Source: Rhodospirillales bacterium (GTDB taxonomy: Bacteria; Pseudomonadota; Alphaproteobacteria; CACIAM-22H2). From it: DNA of 15,986 nt. The DNA is taken from positions 1 through 15,986 of the forward strand of contig JACQAF010000033.1 of the NCBI GenBank assembly GCA_016195145.1, read 5' to 3'. Below, piece by piece: positions 1 through 6,369 of this stretch. The position numbers were made by a program, and so were the translations under genes. Below the pieces are notes generated by a model, which saw only the letters and a list, made by a program, of their open reading frames with translations, had not been told where the DNA came from and ran no database searches. Position 1 is the first letter of the stretch. Every line of letters begins with the position of its first letter.

Positions 1-512
1 GCAAGACGACGCGGGAAACCAATGAGACCGGCTTCAACACCGGCGACCACGTGGTGTATCCGACCCACGGCGTGGGCAAGATCATCGGCATCGAGAACCA
101 GGAGATCGCCGGACAGAAACTGCGTCTTCTCGTCATCCAGTTCGACAAGGACCGGATGACCCTGCGCGTTCCGATCACCAAGGCCAAATCGTCGGGCCTG
201 CGGCGGCTGTGCACCCGCAAGGAGATGCAGTTCGCGCTGACCACGCTCAAGGGCCGTTCGCGCATCAAACGCACGATGTGGAGCCGCCGGGCGCAGGAAT
301 ACGAAGCCAAGATCAACTCCGGCGACCCCAAGTCGATCGCCGAGGTTGTTCGCGACCTGCACCGCAACGCCGGCCAGCCCGATCAGTCGTTCAGCGAGCG
401 CCAGATGTATCAGGCGGCGCTCGACCGGCTGGTGCGCGAGTTCGCGGCCGTGGAGCGGATTTCCGAGGAAACCGCCACCCAGCGCCTCGAGGCGATGCTC
501 AAAGCAGCCTGA
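1..512 (+). CDS. carD: CarD/CdnL-family transcriptional regulator (5' partial)
   Basis: The frame is open from the first base of the window, so the N-terminus is missing; about 169 residues are visible. The stretch reading TGDHVVYPTHGVGKI, then LRLLVIQFDKDRMTLRVP, is the Tudor-like RNA-polymerase-interacting domain typical of CarD/CdnL. The Lys/Arg-rich helical part after it (SRRAQEYEAKINSGDPKSIA and on to the end) is the DNA-binding domain. Family members bind the RNA polymerase beta subunit and stabilise open complexes, notably at rRNA promoters. The GTG at position 51 is unlikely to be the start because conserved residues (NTGDH) lie upstream in frame. It is transcribed alone and closed by the terminator just downstream. 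The visible length fits the usual 160-180 residues, so little is missing. Confidence 0.93.
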   Translation, partial: KTTRETNETGFNTGDHVVYPTHGVGKIIGIENQEIAGQKLRLLVIQFDKDRMTLRVPITKAKSSGLRRLCTRKEMQFALTTLKGRSRIKRTMWSRRAQEYEAKINSGDPKSIAEVVRDLHRNAGQPDQSFSERQMYQAALDRLVREFAAVERISEETATQRLEAMLKAA

Positions 513-545
513 CGCAAGCGTCGGATAATAGGTTTCGACAAACAG

Positions 546-575
546 CCCCCTCGCCGGCGACGGCGAGGGGGTTTT
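546..575 (+). terminator. Rho-independent terminator of the carD gene
   Basis: A perfect 10-bp GC-rich inverted repeat (CCCCCTCGCC at 546-555 with GGCGAGGGGG at 562-571) encloses a 6-base loop and is followed by TTTT. It lies 34 bases after the CarD stop, so it separates carD from the downstream gene. Confidence 0.9.
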
Positions 576-656
576 CGTTATGGCGGCCGAATGCGGTCGC
601 CAACGATTAAAAAACGCATGGCGCGGCGGGGATGGCTTCGCGTACCTTTCCGCCCA

Positions 657-1472
657 ATGTCGGTTACTGAAAAATTCGCCGTGTTGCGCCGGGCGACCCG
701 GGTGTGGGCCGTCGGCTCGATTCACGGCGACGCGGCGCGCTTGCGCGCCATGCATGAAGCGCTGGCCGCGCGCTTCGACGCGGGCGACCGGCTGGTTTAT
801 CTCGGCAATTATCTCGGCGTCGGGGCGGAAATCCCGGCGACGGTGGACGAACTCCTGCGCTTCCGGCGCGAAATCATCGCCCGGCCGCGCATGTTCGCCT
901 CGGACGTCGTGTATTTGCGCGGCGGCCAGGAAGAAATGTGGCAGAAGCTTCTCCAGCTCCATTTCGCCGTCAATCCGCGCGAAGTGCTCGACTGGATCGT
1001 AGCGCAAGGGGTGGGCGCAACGATCGTCGCCTATGGCGGCGAGCCGAAGAAGGGTTTCGCCGCGGCGCGCGACGGCGCGATGTCGATGGCCCGCTGGGCC
1101 GGCGCCTTGCGCCAGGCGATGGCCGCGCGGCCGGGTCACCAAGCGCTGCTCAGCGCGCTCAAGCGGGCGGCGTTTACCGATAATGGCAAAATGCTGTTCG
1201 TCCATGCCGGGCTCGACCCGTCGCGGCCGCTGGCGGCGCAGAGCGATTCGCTGTGGTGGGGGTCGGCCGGCTTCGCCCGCATGGACAGCCCCTATGAAGG
1301 TTTCGGGCTGGTCGTGCGGGGGTTCGATCGCGCTGCGTCGACGGGCCAGCCGCGGACGATGGCGCGCACCCCCTTCGCCCTGACGCTCGATGCCGGCTGC
1401 GGCTTCGGCGGCCCCCTCGTCGCCGTCTGTTTGTCGGCCGAAGGGGAGACACTCGAACTGCTCGAAGTCTGA
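657..1472 (+). CDS. PPP-type metallophosphoesterase fold, probably catalytically dead
   Basis: The 271-residue protein follows the PPP/ApaH/PrpA phosphatase plan: GSIHGD (res 20-25), GNYLG (50-54), RGGQEEM (88-94), FVHAGL (181-186) and a C-terminal LDAGCGFGGPLVAVCL that matches the family's LDTGAVYGG-LTAL strand. The usual motifs are GDIHG, GDYVDRG, RGNHE and a final GH. Here the first Asp is Ser, the bridging Asp is Asn, the Asn-His pair is Gly-Gln, and the last motif reads VVRGFD without His. Only the IHG and VHAG histidines remain, so it probably does not hydrolyse phosphate esters and may act as a binding or scaffold protein. I chose ATG 657 because the fold begins there; in-frame ATGs at 591 and 618 are possible and no start has a clear Shine-Dalgarno. 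It converges on the M48 protease gene with a 10-bp gap. Confidence 0.8.
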   Translation: MSVTEKFAVLRRATRVWAVGSIHGDAARLRAMHEALAARFDAGDRLVYLGNYLGVGAEIPATVDELLRFRREIIARPRMFASDVVYLRGGQEEMWQKLLQLHFAVNPREVLDWIVAQGVGATIVAYGGEPKKGFAAARDGAMSMARWAGALRQAMAARPGHQALLSALKRAAFTDNGKMLFVHAGLDPSRPLAAQSDSLWWGSAGFARMDSPYEGFGLVVRGFDRAASTGQPRTMARTPFALTLDAGCGFGGPLVAVCLSAEGETLELLEV

Positions 1473-1482
1473 AAGGACGCTG

Positions 1483-2856
1483 TCAGCGGTCGCTGACGAT
1501 CTTCACCTTTTCACCGGGCTTCAGCGCATCGCCCGGCTTAATGCCATTGAGAACCTCGAAGCGGCGCTGCTGAAGATCGTCGAACGCCATGCGGCGGGCG
1601 AGGCTTTGCGGCGTGTCGCCGGAGCCGACCGTGACCAGGCGCAGTCGCAGCGGCTTCAGCGTCGCCGCTTCGGCGTCGGACAGGCGGCGGAAGGAATAGG
1701 TCGTCCGCCGGAACGGCGTGCTGTATTCCGCCGTGAGGTTGGGCGGCGTGGCGAAGAGAAAACGGTAGATTGTCTTGCCGTCGAAACGGATCGCCACCAG
1801 CCGGATATCCTTCGGCCCGTCCTCGGCCTCTATGCGCGTCCCCGCGGTCGCCGCCTCGAGGCCATTGATGGTGATCGCCTCGGGACTGGAAAGGCGCGCG
1901 CCGCGCGCCCAGACGTTCTGCAGATACGACGCCATGTCGCCGCGATAATCGCCGTTGCGGGCGTCGCTATCGAAGCGGATGCGGGCGGTGTTGGGACCAA
2001 TGGCTGTGACGCTGCGTTCGCCGTTGAAGATATGGAAGCCGGGCGGCGCCTCGAACTGAAGGCGCAAGGCTGGGTGGATGAAAACCCGGTTGCGCACGAA
2101 GCCGTTCTCGGGATCGCCGCCGAAATAAAGGCCGTCGATCGCAGCGAGATATTCGTCGTGACCCGTGCGCGGCTGGGCGGCGACGGGCAGGCCCCGTTTC
2201 TGCGCCTCGACAATGGCGCCCTCGACGCGCTCGGCCGTGCGCGGATGGGTCTGCATGATGTTGAACTGATCGGCGCTGCCAGGCTTGCCGGCCATCTCGG
2301 CCGACAGGCGGCTATCGGCCTCGAGCTTGGCGAGGAACGCCGCCACCGCCTGCGGGTCGTAGCCGGTGCGAGCGAGATAGGCGACGCCCAGCTGGTCGGC
2401 TTCCGATTCCTGCCCGCGCGAATAGCTCGCCAGCGCCAGCCCGGCGACGTTCTGGCCGAGTTGCGAGGCGATGCTGCTGCCGGTGACGACGCCGAGAATG
2501 GTCGTCCCGATTCCAGTAGCGACGGCGGCGGAATAACGCTCGGCGGTGTGGCGGCTGGTGATGTGGCCGATCTCGTGGCCGAGCACGCCGGCGAGTTCGG
2601 CCTCGGACGAAGCAAGGGCGAGCAGGCCGCGGGTGATATAGACATAGCCGCCGGGCAGGGCAAAGGCGTTGACGATGTCGCTATTGAGCACGGTGAAAGT
2701 AAATTTAAGGTCGGGCAGCTCCGAGGTGTTCGCCAAGCGCTGGCCGATGCTGTCGACATATTGCCGTACGCGCTCGTCTTCATACGCGCCGCCGAACTGG
2801 CGCAGGATCTTCGGGTGCTCCTCGCGCCCGACGCGCATCTCCTCGCCCGGCGACAT
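1483..2856 (-). CDS. M48-family zinc metalloprotease with C-terminal LysM-like domain; lacks export signal
   Basis: The 457-residue ORF has the zinc motif HEIGH (res 94-98) inside GVLGHEIGHITSRH and the third-ligand motif ESEAD (150-154), with the typical NAFALPGGYVYITRG upstream. The last about 45 residues (VGSGDTPQSLARRM to PGEKVKIV) resemble a LysM-like module. Relatives of this type are exported periplasmic or lipoprotein proteases acting on envelope proteins. Here no signal peptide or lipobox precedes the conserved SPGEE segment. In-frame codons before ATG 2856 still read SSFTAF, which looks family-like, but a TAG stop comes a few codons earlier. The start has no good Shine-Dalgarno and lies inside the thermonuclease ORF in another frame. 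The domain call is secure; the true N-terminus and functionality are doubtful. Confidence 0.88.
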   Translation of the reverse strand: MSPGEEMRVGREEHPKILRQFGGAYEDERVRQYVDSIGQRLANTSELPDLKFTFTVLNSDIVNAFALPGGYVYITRGLLALASSEAELAGVLGHEIGHITSRHTAERYSAAVATGIGTTILGVVTGSSIASQLGQNVAGLALASYSRGQESEADQLGVAYLARTGYDPQAVAAFLAKLEADSRLSAEMAGKPGSADQFNIMQTHPRTAERVEGAIVEAQKRGLPVAAQPRTGHDEYLAAIDGLYFGGDPENGFVRNRVFIHPALRLQFEAPPGFHIFNGERSVTAIGPNTARIRFDSDARNGDYRGDMASYLQNVWARGARLSSPEAITINGLEAATAGTRIEAEDGPKDIRLVAIRFDGKTIYRFLFATPPNLTAEYSTPFRRTTYSFRRLSDAEAATLKPLRLRLVTVGSGDTPQSLARRMAFDDLQQRRFEVLNGIKPGDALKPGEKVKIVSDR

Positions 2857-3649
2857 GAAGGCGGTAAAGCTCGACCTCGGCTACCTCGCGCATGCCGATC
2901 CAGCCGCGCACGCGCAATGTCCGGCCGTCGAACTCGTTCGGGTCGATGCCGGCCGTCTGGAACAGCCGCCGGGCGTCGGGGCCGATGAGCAGAACCAGGC
3001 CGGGTTTCCACTGGGTGATGCCGCGCGGGATCCGCCCCATGCGGATGAAGGTCCAGCCATTCGTCGTTTCGATTCCCGTCACCGGCCCTTCGACGATCTG
3101 GAAGGTCTCGACGAACAAAGACGGTTCCGCGGTGCTCAGCACATGGTAATTGGGGTTTGCCCACAGGCCGATGCGCTTGAGGCGCGCGCCGCGCTCGATG
3201 GCCAGCATTTCGGTTGCGACTGCGCGTTCGTCGATCGTGGTGACGACCCGCGCCAGGCCGCGGGCCAGCAATTCCGCCTGCAGCCAGTTGCCGGTCGAAT
3301 CGACGACGTGGGCGACGACCCGGCCGTAGCGGTCGCGGCGCAGCCCGCTATAGGCGAGCCCGACTTCGTGCCCCTCGGTGAGGTTGACGAGGGCGCCGCG
3401 CGCCGCTTCGATCAGCGGCGACGGCGTGGTCGGTAGAACGCGCGAGGCCGGAATCGGCGTCTGGATGCCGGCGAGGCGCACTTGCCGGCCGTCGGCGAGC
3501 AGCAGGATGCCGCCATCGAACGCCTGGCGAACCGTCGCCCGTTCCTCGACCGTAAGCTCGGCCGGTAAGGGCACGGCGAAGGCTACCATCGGCAGGATGG
3601 CAAGGACGAGGGCGAGCGAGGCTCCGGCCGTATGGATGATCCGTAACAT
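2780..3649 (-). CDS. Secreted thermonuclease-like protein with degenerate active site
   Basis: The 289-residue protein starts with a signal peptide (res 1 to about 25, cleavage after AFA), then an SNase/OB-fold domain (about 42-165) with VRLAGIQTP and RDRYGRVVAHV, and a second OB-like region (about 180-252) ending in RTLRVRGWI. Compared with staphylococcal nuclease, the Arg of RLAG and of YGR are kept. The calcium Asp of DGDT is Gly (DGG), the Asp of GIDxPE is Gln, and its Glu is Ile. Many alphaproteobacterial thermonuclease-family proteins carry a similar GIQ motif, so this may be a non-nucleolytic family rather than recent decay. The last about 30 residues are translated from DNA that also encodes conserved M48 protease sequence in another frame, suggesting an artificial C-terminus. 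It lies upstream of the protease on the same strand. Confidence 0.8.
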   Translation of the reverse strand: MLRIIHTAGASLALVLAILPMVAFAVPLPAELTVEERATVRQAFDGGILLLADGRQVRLAGIQTPIPASRVLPTTPSPLIEAARGALVNLTEGHEVGLAYSGLRRDRYGRVVAHVVDSTGNWLQAELLARGLARVVTTIDERAVATEMLAIERGARLKRIGLWANPNYHVLSTAEPSLFVETFQIVEGPVTGIETTNGWTFIRMGRIPRGITQWKPGLVLLIGPDARRLFQTAGIDPNEFDGRTLRVRGWIGMREVAEVELYRLHVAGRGDARRARGAPEDPAPVRRRV

Positions 3650-3727
3650 GGTCGTTCTATATAACGTATGTCGGGATGTTTCTCATTCCGGCAATATTAT
3701 CTGCGAGTTCGCCAAGGCAGTTGACGA

Positions 3728-4726
3728 ATGGCGGCCGGTGCGGCGATCCTCGGTTCCATCATGCCCGCCCCTGATTCTGCCTTCCGCACCGACCTTTACC
3801 CGCCGATCGAGCCGCTCAACTCGGGCCTGCTCGAACTCGACCGGCGGCATCGCATGTATTGGGAAGAATGCGGCAATCCCCGCGGAACGCCGGTGGTATT
3901 CCTTCATGGCGGGCCGGGGGCGGGGGCGACGCCGGCCCATCGCCGTTTTTTCGACCCCGTATTCTACCGGATCGTCATTTTCGACCAGCGCGGCGCCGGG
4001 CGTTCGGTGCCGCACGGCGAGCTTGCGGATAATACGACCCCGCATCTGATCGCCGATATGGAGACGCTGCGCCGGCATCTCGGCATCGACCGCTGGCTGG
4101 TGTTTGGCGGCTCATGGGGCTCGACGCTGGCTCTTGCTTATGCCCAGACCCACCCGGAGCGCTGCCGCGCCCTTGTCCTGCGCGGCATTTTCATGTGCCG
4201 GCCGGCGGAAATCGACTGGTTCCTCTATGGCCTGAAGAATGTTTTCCCCGAGGCCTGGCGCGAATTTGCCAGCTATCTGCCGGAAAACGAACGCGGCGAT
4301 CTGCTCGAAAATTACTACCGCCGCCTGACCGACCCCAACCCGGCGGTCCATATGCCGGCGGCGCGCGTCTGGTCGACCTATGAAGGCGCGTGTTCGACCT
4401 TGCTGCCGAGCCCCGAGACGATCACCGCCTTTGCCGAGGACCGCATGGCGCTCGGCCTGGCGCGGATCGAGGCGCATTATTTTCGCCACCGCATCTTCCT
4501 GCCTGAGAATTCGTTGCTTGAAAATGCCCACCGGCTGCGGCGCATCCCGGCAACCATTGTCCAGGGGCGATACGACATGGTGTGCCCGATCCTGAGCGCC
4601 GACGATCTGGTCCGCGCCTGGCCTGCGGCCGATTATGTCGTTATCCCCGATGCCGGCCATTCGGCGATGGAGCCGGGCATCCGCTCGGCCCTGGTCGCGG
4701 CGATGGAGAAATATAAACGGCTTTAA
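3728..4726 (+). CDS. pip: Proline iminopeptidase (peptidase S33, alpha/beta hydrolase)
   Basis: This cytoplasmic enzyme removes N-terminal proline from peptides. The 332-residue sequence has the oxyanion motif HGGPG (res 60-64), DQRGAGRS (86-93), the nucleophile elbow GGSWGS with Ser129, the acid in GRYDMVCP (Asp283) and the catalytic DAGHS (His311). YWEECGNP near the N-terminus is diagnostic for Pip. ATG 3728 has an AAGG-type ribosome site about 10 bases upstream. ATG 3761 (MPAPDSAFRTDLYPP) is an alternative that would remove 11 residues not expected from the family. It is divergent from the thermonuclease gene, with about 78 bp of relatively AT-rich DNA between that must hold both promoters. 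The PagL-like gene follows on the same strand. Confidence 0.93.
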   Translation: MAAGAAILGSIMPAPDSAFRTDLYPPIEPLNSGLLELDRRHRMYWEECGNPRGTPVVFLHGGPGAGATPAHRRFFDPVFYRIVIFDQRGAGRSVPHGELADNTTPHLIADMETLRRHLGIDRWLVFGGSWGSTLALAYAQTHPERCRALVLRGIFMCRPAEIDWFLYGLKNVFPEAWREFASYLPENERGDLLENYYRRLTDPNPAVHMPAARVWSTYEGACSTLLPSPETITAFAEDRMALGLARIEAHYFRHRIFLPENSLLENAHRLRRIPATIVQGRYDMVCPILSADDLVRAWPAADYVVIPDAGHSAMEPGIRSALVAAMEKYKRL

Positions 4727-4796
4727 GGGGATAGCCGGGGATCCGGCTTGCGTGCCTGGGCCGGTATGCGATACCTTGGCGCGGCTCAATTGGCCT

Positions 4797-4811
4797 GGGG
4801 GGCGGCGCTTG
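4797..4811 (+). promoter_or_regulatory. Shine-Dalgarno and TTG start of the PagL-like gene
   Basis: A GGGGGG run at 4797-4802 lies 6 bases before the TTG at 4809. Starting here gives a complete signal peptide with Arg residues in the n-region (IRQSIRQIGGLR). The downstream ATG at 4863 would leave a signal with no basic n-region. This supports the rare TTG as the true start. Confidence 0.6.
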
Positions 4812-5357
4812 ATCCGGCAATCGATACGTCAAATCGGGGGTCTGCGGGCAGTTGCGGTTACAATGGCGCTCGCCGCCGCGCTGCTGGCCTTTGGTGCGCC
4901 GGATGCGCGCGCCCAGGCGGAGGACCCGTCTTTCCTGTCGATTTCCGGCGGCAAGTTCGACGCCAATCGCCAGAAAAACCCCTCGGCCGAATTCGGCATC
5001 GACTATCGCTCCGATCTCAAACTGTGGATTTTCCAGCCGATGGTCGGTGCCATGGCCAATGCCGATGGCGGGCTAAATGCCTATGCCGGCATCAGCCTCG
5101 ACCTGTTCTTCGGCGACCGCGTGGTGCTGCGGCCGAGCTTCGCCCCCGGCGTTTATCGCCGCGGCAACAGTCTCGATCTCGGCTACACCGTCGAATTCCG
5201 CTCCGGCATCGAGGCGGCCTTCCGCTTCGACGACCGTTCGCGCCTCGGGCTCGAACTCTATCATCTGTCGAACGCCGGGCTCGGCAAGACCAATCCGGGC
5301 GAGGAATCGCTGGTTCTCAGGTACTCGGTCCCGGTGACGAAGCTGTTCGGTCCGTAG
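4809..5357 (+). CDS. pagL: PagL-like lipid A 3-O-deacylase (acyloxyacyl hydrolase family), outer membrane
   Basis: PagL removes the 3-linked acyl chain of lipid A at the outer membrane, altering endotoxin and permeability. From the TTG start the protein is 182 residues. A signal peptide ends near ARA (about res 35) and the rest is short amphipathic beta-strands, as expected for a small eight-stranded barrel. The catalytic signature HLSNAGLG then TNPGEE is present: His152, Ser154 and Glu165/166, with His-to-Glu spacing matching Pseudomonas PagL (126/128/140). All triad residues are kept, so it should be active. It follows pip by 82 bp and precedes the tRNA gene. An ATG at 4863 is the alternative start. 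Confidence 0.85.
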   Translation: MIRQSIRQIGGLRAVAVTMALAAALLAFGAPDARAQAEDPSFLSISGGKFDANRQKNPSAEFGIDYRSDLKLWIFQPMVGAMANADGGLNAYAGISLDLFFGDRVVLRPSFAPGVYRRGNSLDLGYTVEFRSGIEAAFRFDDRSRLGLELYHLSNAGLGKTNPGEESLVLRYSVPVTKLFGP

Positions 5358-5377
5358 GTCTCGGGTGCGGGACGGTG

Positions 5378-5383
5378 TATAAT
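5378..5383 (+). promoter_or_regulatory. Probable -10 box of the tRNA-Arg promoter
   Basis: A perfect TATAAT lies 36 bases before the mature tRNA 5' end, in otherwise GC-rich DNA after the pagL stop. No good -35 is visible at 16-18 bp (TAGGTC region). Initiation near 5390 would give a leader of about 30 nt for RNase P removal. Confidence 0.5.
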
Positions 5384-5419
5384 CGGATTTCCGCGCCGAC
5401 GATGGGTTCGCCCGCCGAC

Positions 5420-5496
<77 letters not shown>

Positions 5497-5516
5497 TTCG
5501 CCTGGCGCGCCGTTTT

Positions 5517-5540
5517 GCAAGACCGGTCGCCGGTTTGCTT
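5517..5540 (+). terminator. Possible hairpin terminator after tRNA-Arg
   Basis: GCAA-g-ACCGG pairs with CCGGT-TTGC around a TCG loop (9 bp, one bulged G) and is followed only by TT. An outer GGCGCGC/GCGCGCC pair (5504-5510 with 5542-5548) could extend it. It lies between the tRNA end and the 3' end of the converging minus-strand gene. The U-tract is poor, so the call is weak. Confidence 0.35.
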
Positions 5541-6105
5541 AGCGCGCCCTGCCCGTCGCCCGGCGCAGGGCGACCACCCCACCCAGGCTGACGATGGCGG
5601 TGGTGACCCCGAAACTGCACCCGATACCGGCGGCTCCGGCGACCGCCGTAATGGCGGCGGGTGCGCTGACCGGGGCTGCGGCGACCGCGACGGCGCCGAC
5701 GGCGGCCGGGGCGGCGGCGCTGGCGGCGGTGATCGCGGCATAGGCGCCGATAAAGGCTCCGCCGGCGCAGGCCCCGGCGATCAGTTCCCAGAACGATTCG
5801 TCGCGCGAGTCGACATCGGGCGCTTCTGTCGCTTCGCCGCCTTCGGGCCGGGCGGCGAGATTCATCTGGTGCCCGGCAATGGAGTCCATCAGGCCCGGCG
5901 TGCTCTGCAGGATATGTGGTAGGGCGCCAGCGCGCGTTCCGTACGGGGCCATCATGGCGCCCGGCGCGCCTGGCGCGGCGGCGAAGGGGTTCATCGCCGG
6001 CATCTGCGCCTGGGCGACGGTCGGAAAGGCGGCCGCAAAGAACAACAAGAACACCGGCGTCGCCAGCGTGAGCGCGCGCGGCGCGGCGGCAAATAACGGC
6101 TTCAT
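5539..6105 (-). CDS. Unknown secreted or membrane protein, Ala/Gly-rich hydrophobic C-terminal half
   Basis: I do not recognise a family. The 188-residue protein begins with a clear signal peptide (MKPLF to AQAQ, about res 1-34). A low-complexity Met/Pro/Ala segment (MPAMNPFAAAPGAPGAMM) and a polar, acidic middle (EATEAPDVDSRDES) follow. From about res 107 there is a long Ala/Gly/Val-rich hydrophobic stretch with small-xxx-small spacing, such as AGACAGGAFIGAYAAITA and AVAGAAGIGCSFG, ending in a basic tail (RRATGRAR). Two or three helices could cross or associate with a membrane, as in glycine-zipper or pore-forming small proteins. ATG 6105 is chosen for the GGAG about 8 bases upstream and the signal peptide directly after. 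It is divergent from the fbpA-like gene across a 264-bp region with Fur-like boxes. Confidence 0.7.
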   Translation of the reverse strand: MKPLFAAAPRALTLATPVFLLFFAAAFPTVAQAQMPAMNPFAAAPGAPGAMMAPYGTRAGALPHILQSTPGLMDSIAGHQMNLAARPEGGEATEAPDVDSRDESFWELIAGACAGGAFIGAYAAITAASAAAPAAVGAVAVAAAPVSAPAAITAVAGAAGIGCSFGVTTAIVSLGGVVALRRATGRAR

Positions 6106-6140
6106 GCGGGGGCTCCTTTCCGTGTTGGCTGCGTGCAAAA

Positions 6141-6167
6141 TCGATCGACGGCGTGCTTCGATCGACG
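6141..6167. repeat. Tandem TCGATCGACG direct repeats
   Basis: Two identical 10-mers start at 6141 and 6158, 17 bases apart. Each contains the palindrome TCGATCGA, so they could act as two operator half-sites on one DNA face region or pair as a hairpin. They lie 36-62 bp upstream of the unknown secreted protein's start, in its likely promoter or leader. Confidence 0.55.
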
Positions 6168-6186
6168 ATCCAATTTGCCGGTAACC

Positions 6187-6218
6187 GGACCATATCGCCT
6201 TGATCCAAATCATGGTCC
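6187..6218. repeat. Inverted repeat GGACCAT-n18-ATGGTCC
   Basis: Perfect 7-bp arms at 6187-6193 and 6212-6218 flank an 18-base spacer in the divergent intergenic region. It could be a regulator site or chance; no U-tract follows, so a terminator is unlikely. Confidence 0.35.
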
Positions 6219-6266
6219 CTTGCTTGCCAGCACGCAAGTTTAGGGTGTCGGGCTTGCGGCCGGAGT

Positions 6267-6287
6267 TGATAATTATTCTTACTTGCA
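6267..6287 (-). promoter_or_regulatory. Fur-box-like iron operator 1
   Basis: Read on the minus strand the 21-mer is TGCAAGTAAGAATAATTATC followed by A. It matches the TGCxAAT/AATAATTATCA layout of proteobacterial Fur boxes and contains a GATAAT hexamer on the plus strand. It is an AT-rich island about 80 bp before the fbpA-like translation start. In iron-replete cells Fur would be expected to repress here. Confidence 0.6.
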
Positions 6288-6326
6288 TTCGGGTCCGGCG
6301 TGCCGTATCGTCTGCCCGGTTCTGCT

Positions 6327-6345
6327 AATGCAAATCATTATCATT
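6327..6345 (+). promoter_or_regulatory. Fur-box-like iron operator 2
   Basis: AATGCAAATCATTATCATT contains AATCATTATC (6333-6342), identical to the last ten bases of the 19-bp E. coli Fur consensus, and has the TGCAAAT start seen in alphaproteobacterial sites. It lies 25 bp before the fbpA-like GTG and about 60 bp from operator 1. Paired sites suggest tight iron control. Confidence 0.6.
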
Positions 6346-6369
6346 TTTCTGCACCAAGGAGCCTTCGCC

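Noticed and set aside
1482..1497. Inverted repeat GTCAGCG-gt-CGCTGAC at the convergent gene ends
   Set aside because: The loop is too short without opening the stem and there is no U-tract on either strand, so it is not called a terminator.
1390..2988. A 532-codon plus-strand open frame
   Set aside because: It is the antisense shadow of the M48 protease gene, with GC-rich low-complexity composition and no recognisable domain.
4733..4748. Hairpin AGCCGG-ggat-CCGGCT between pip and the PagL-like gene
   Set aside because: The stem has only 6 bp and no T-run follows; the genes may be co-transcribed through it.
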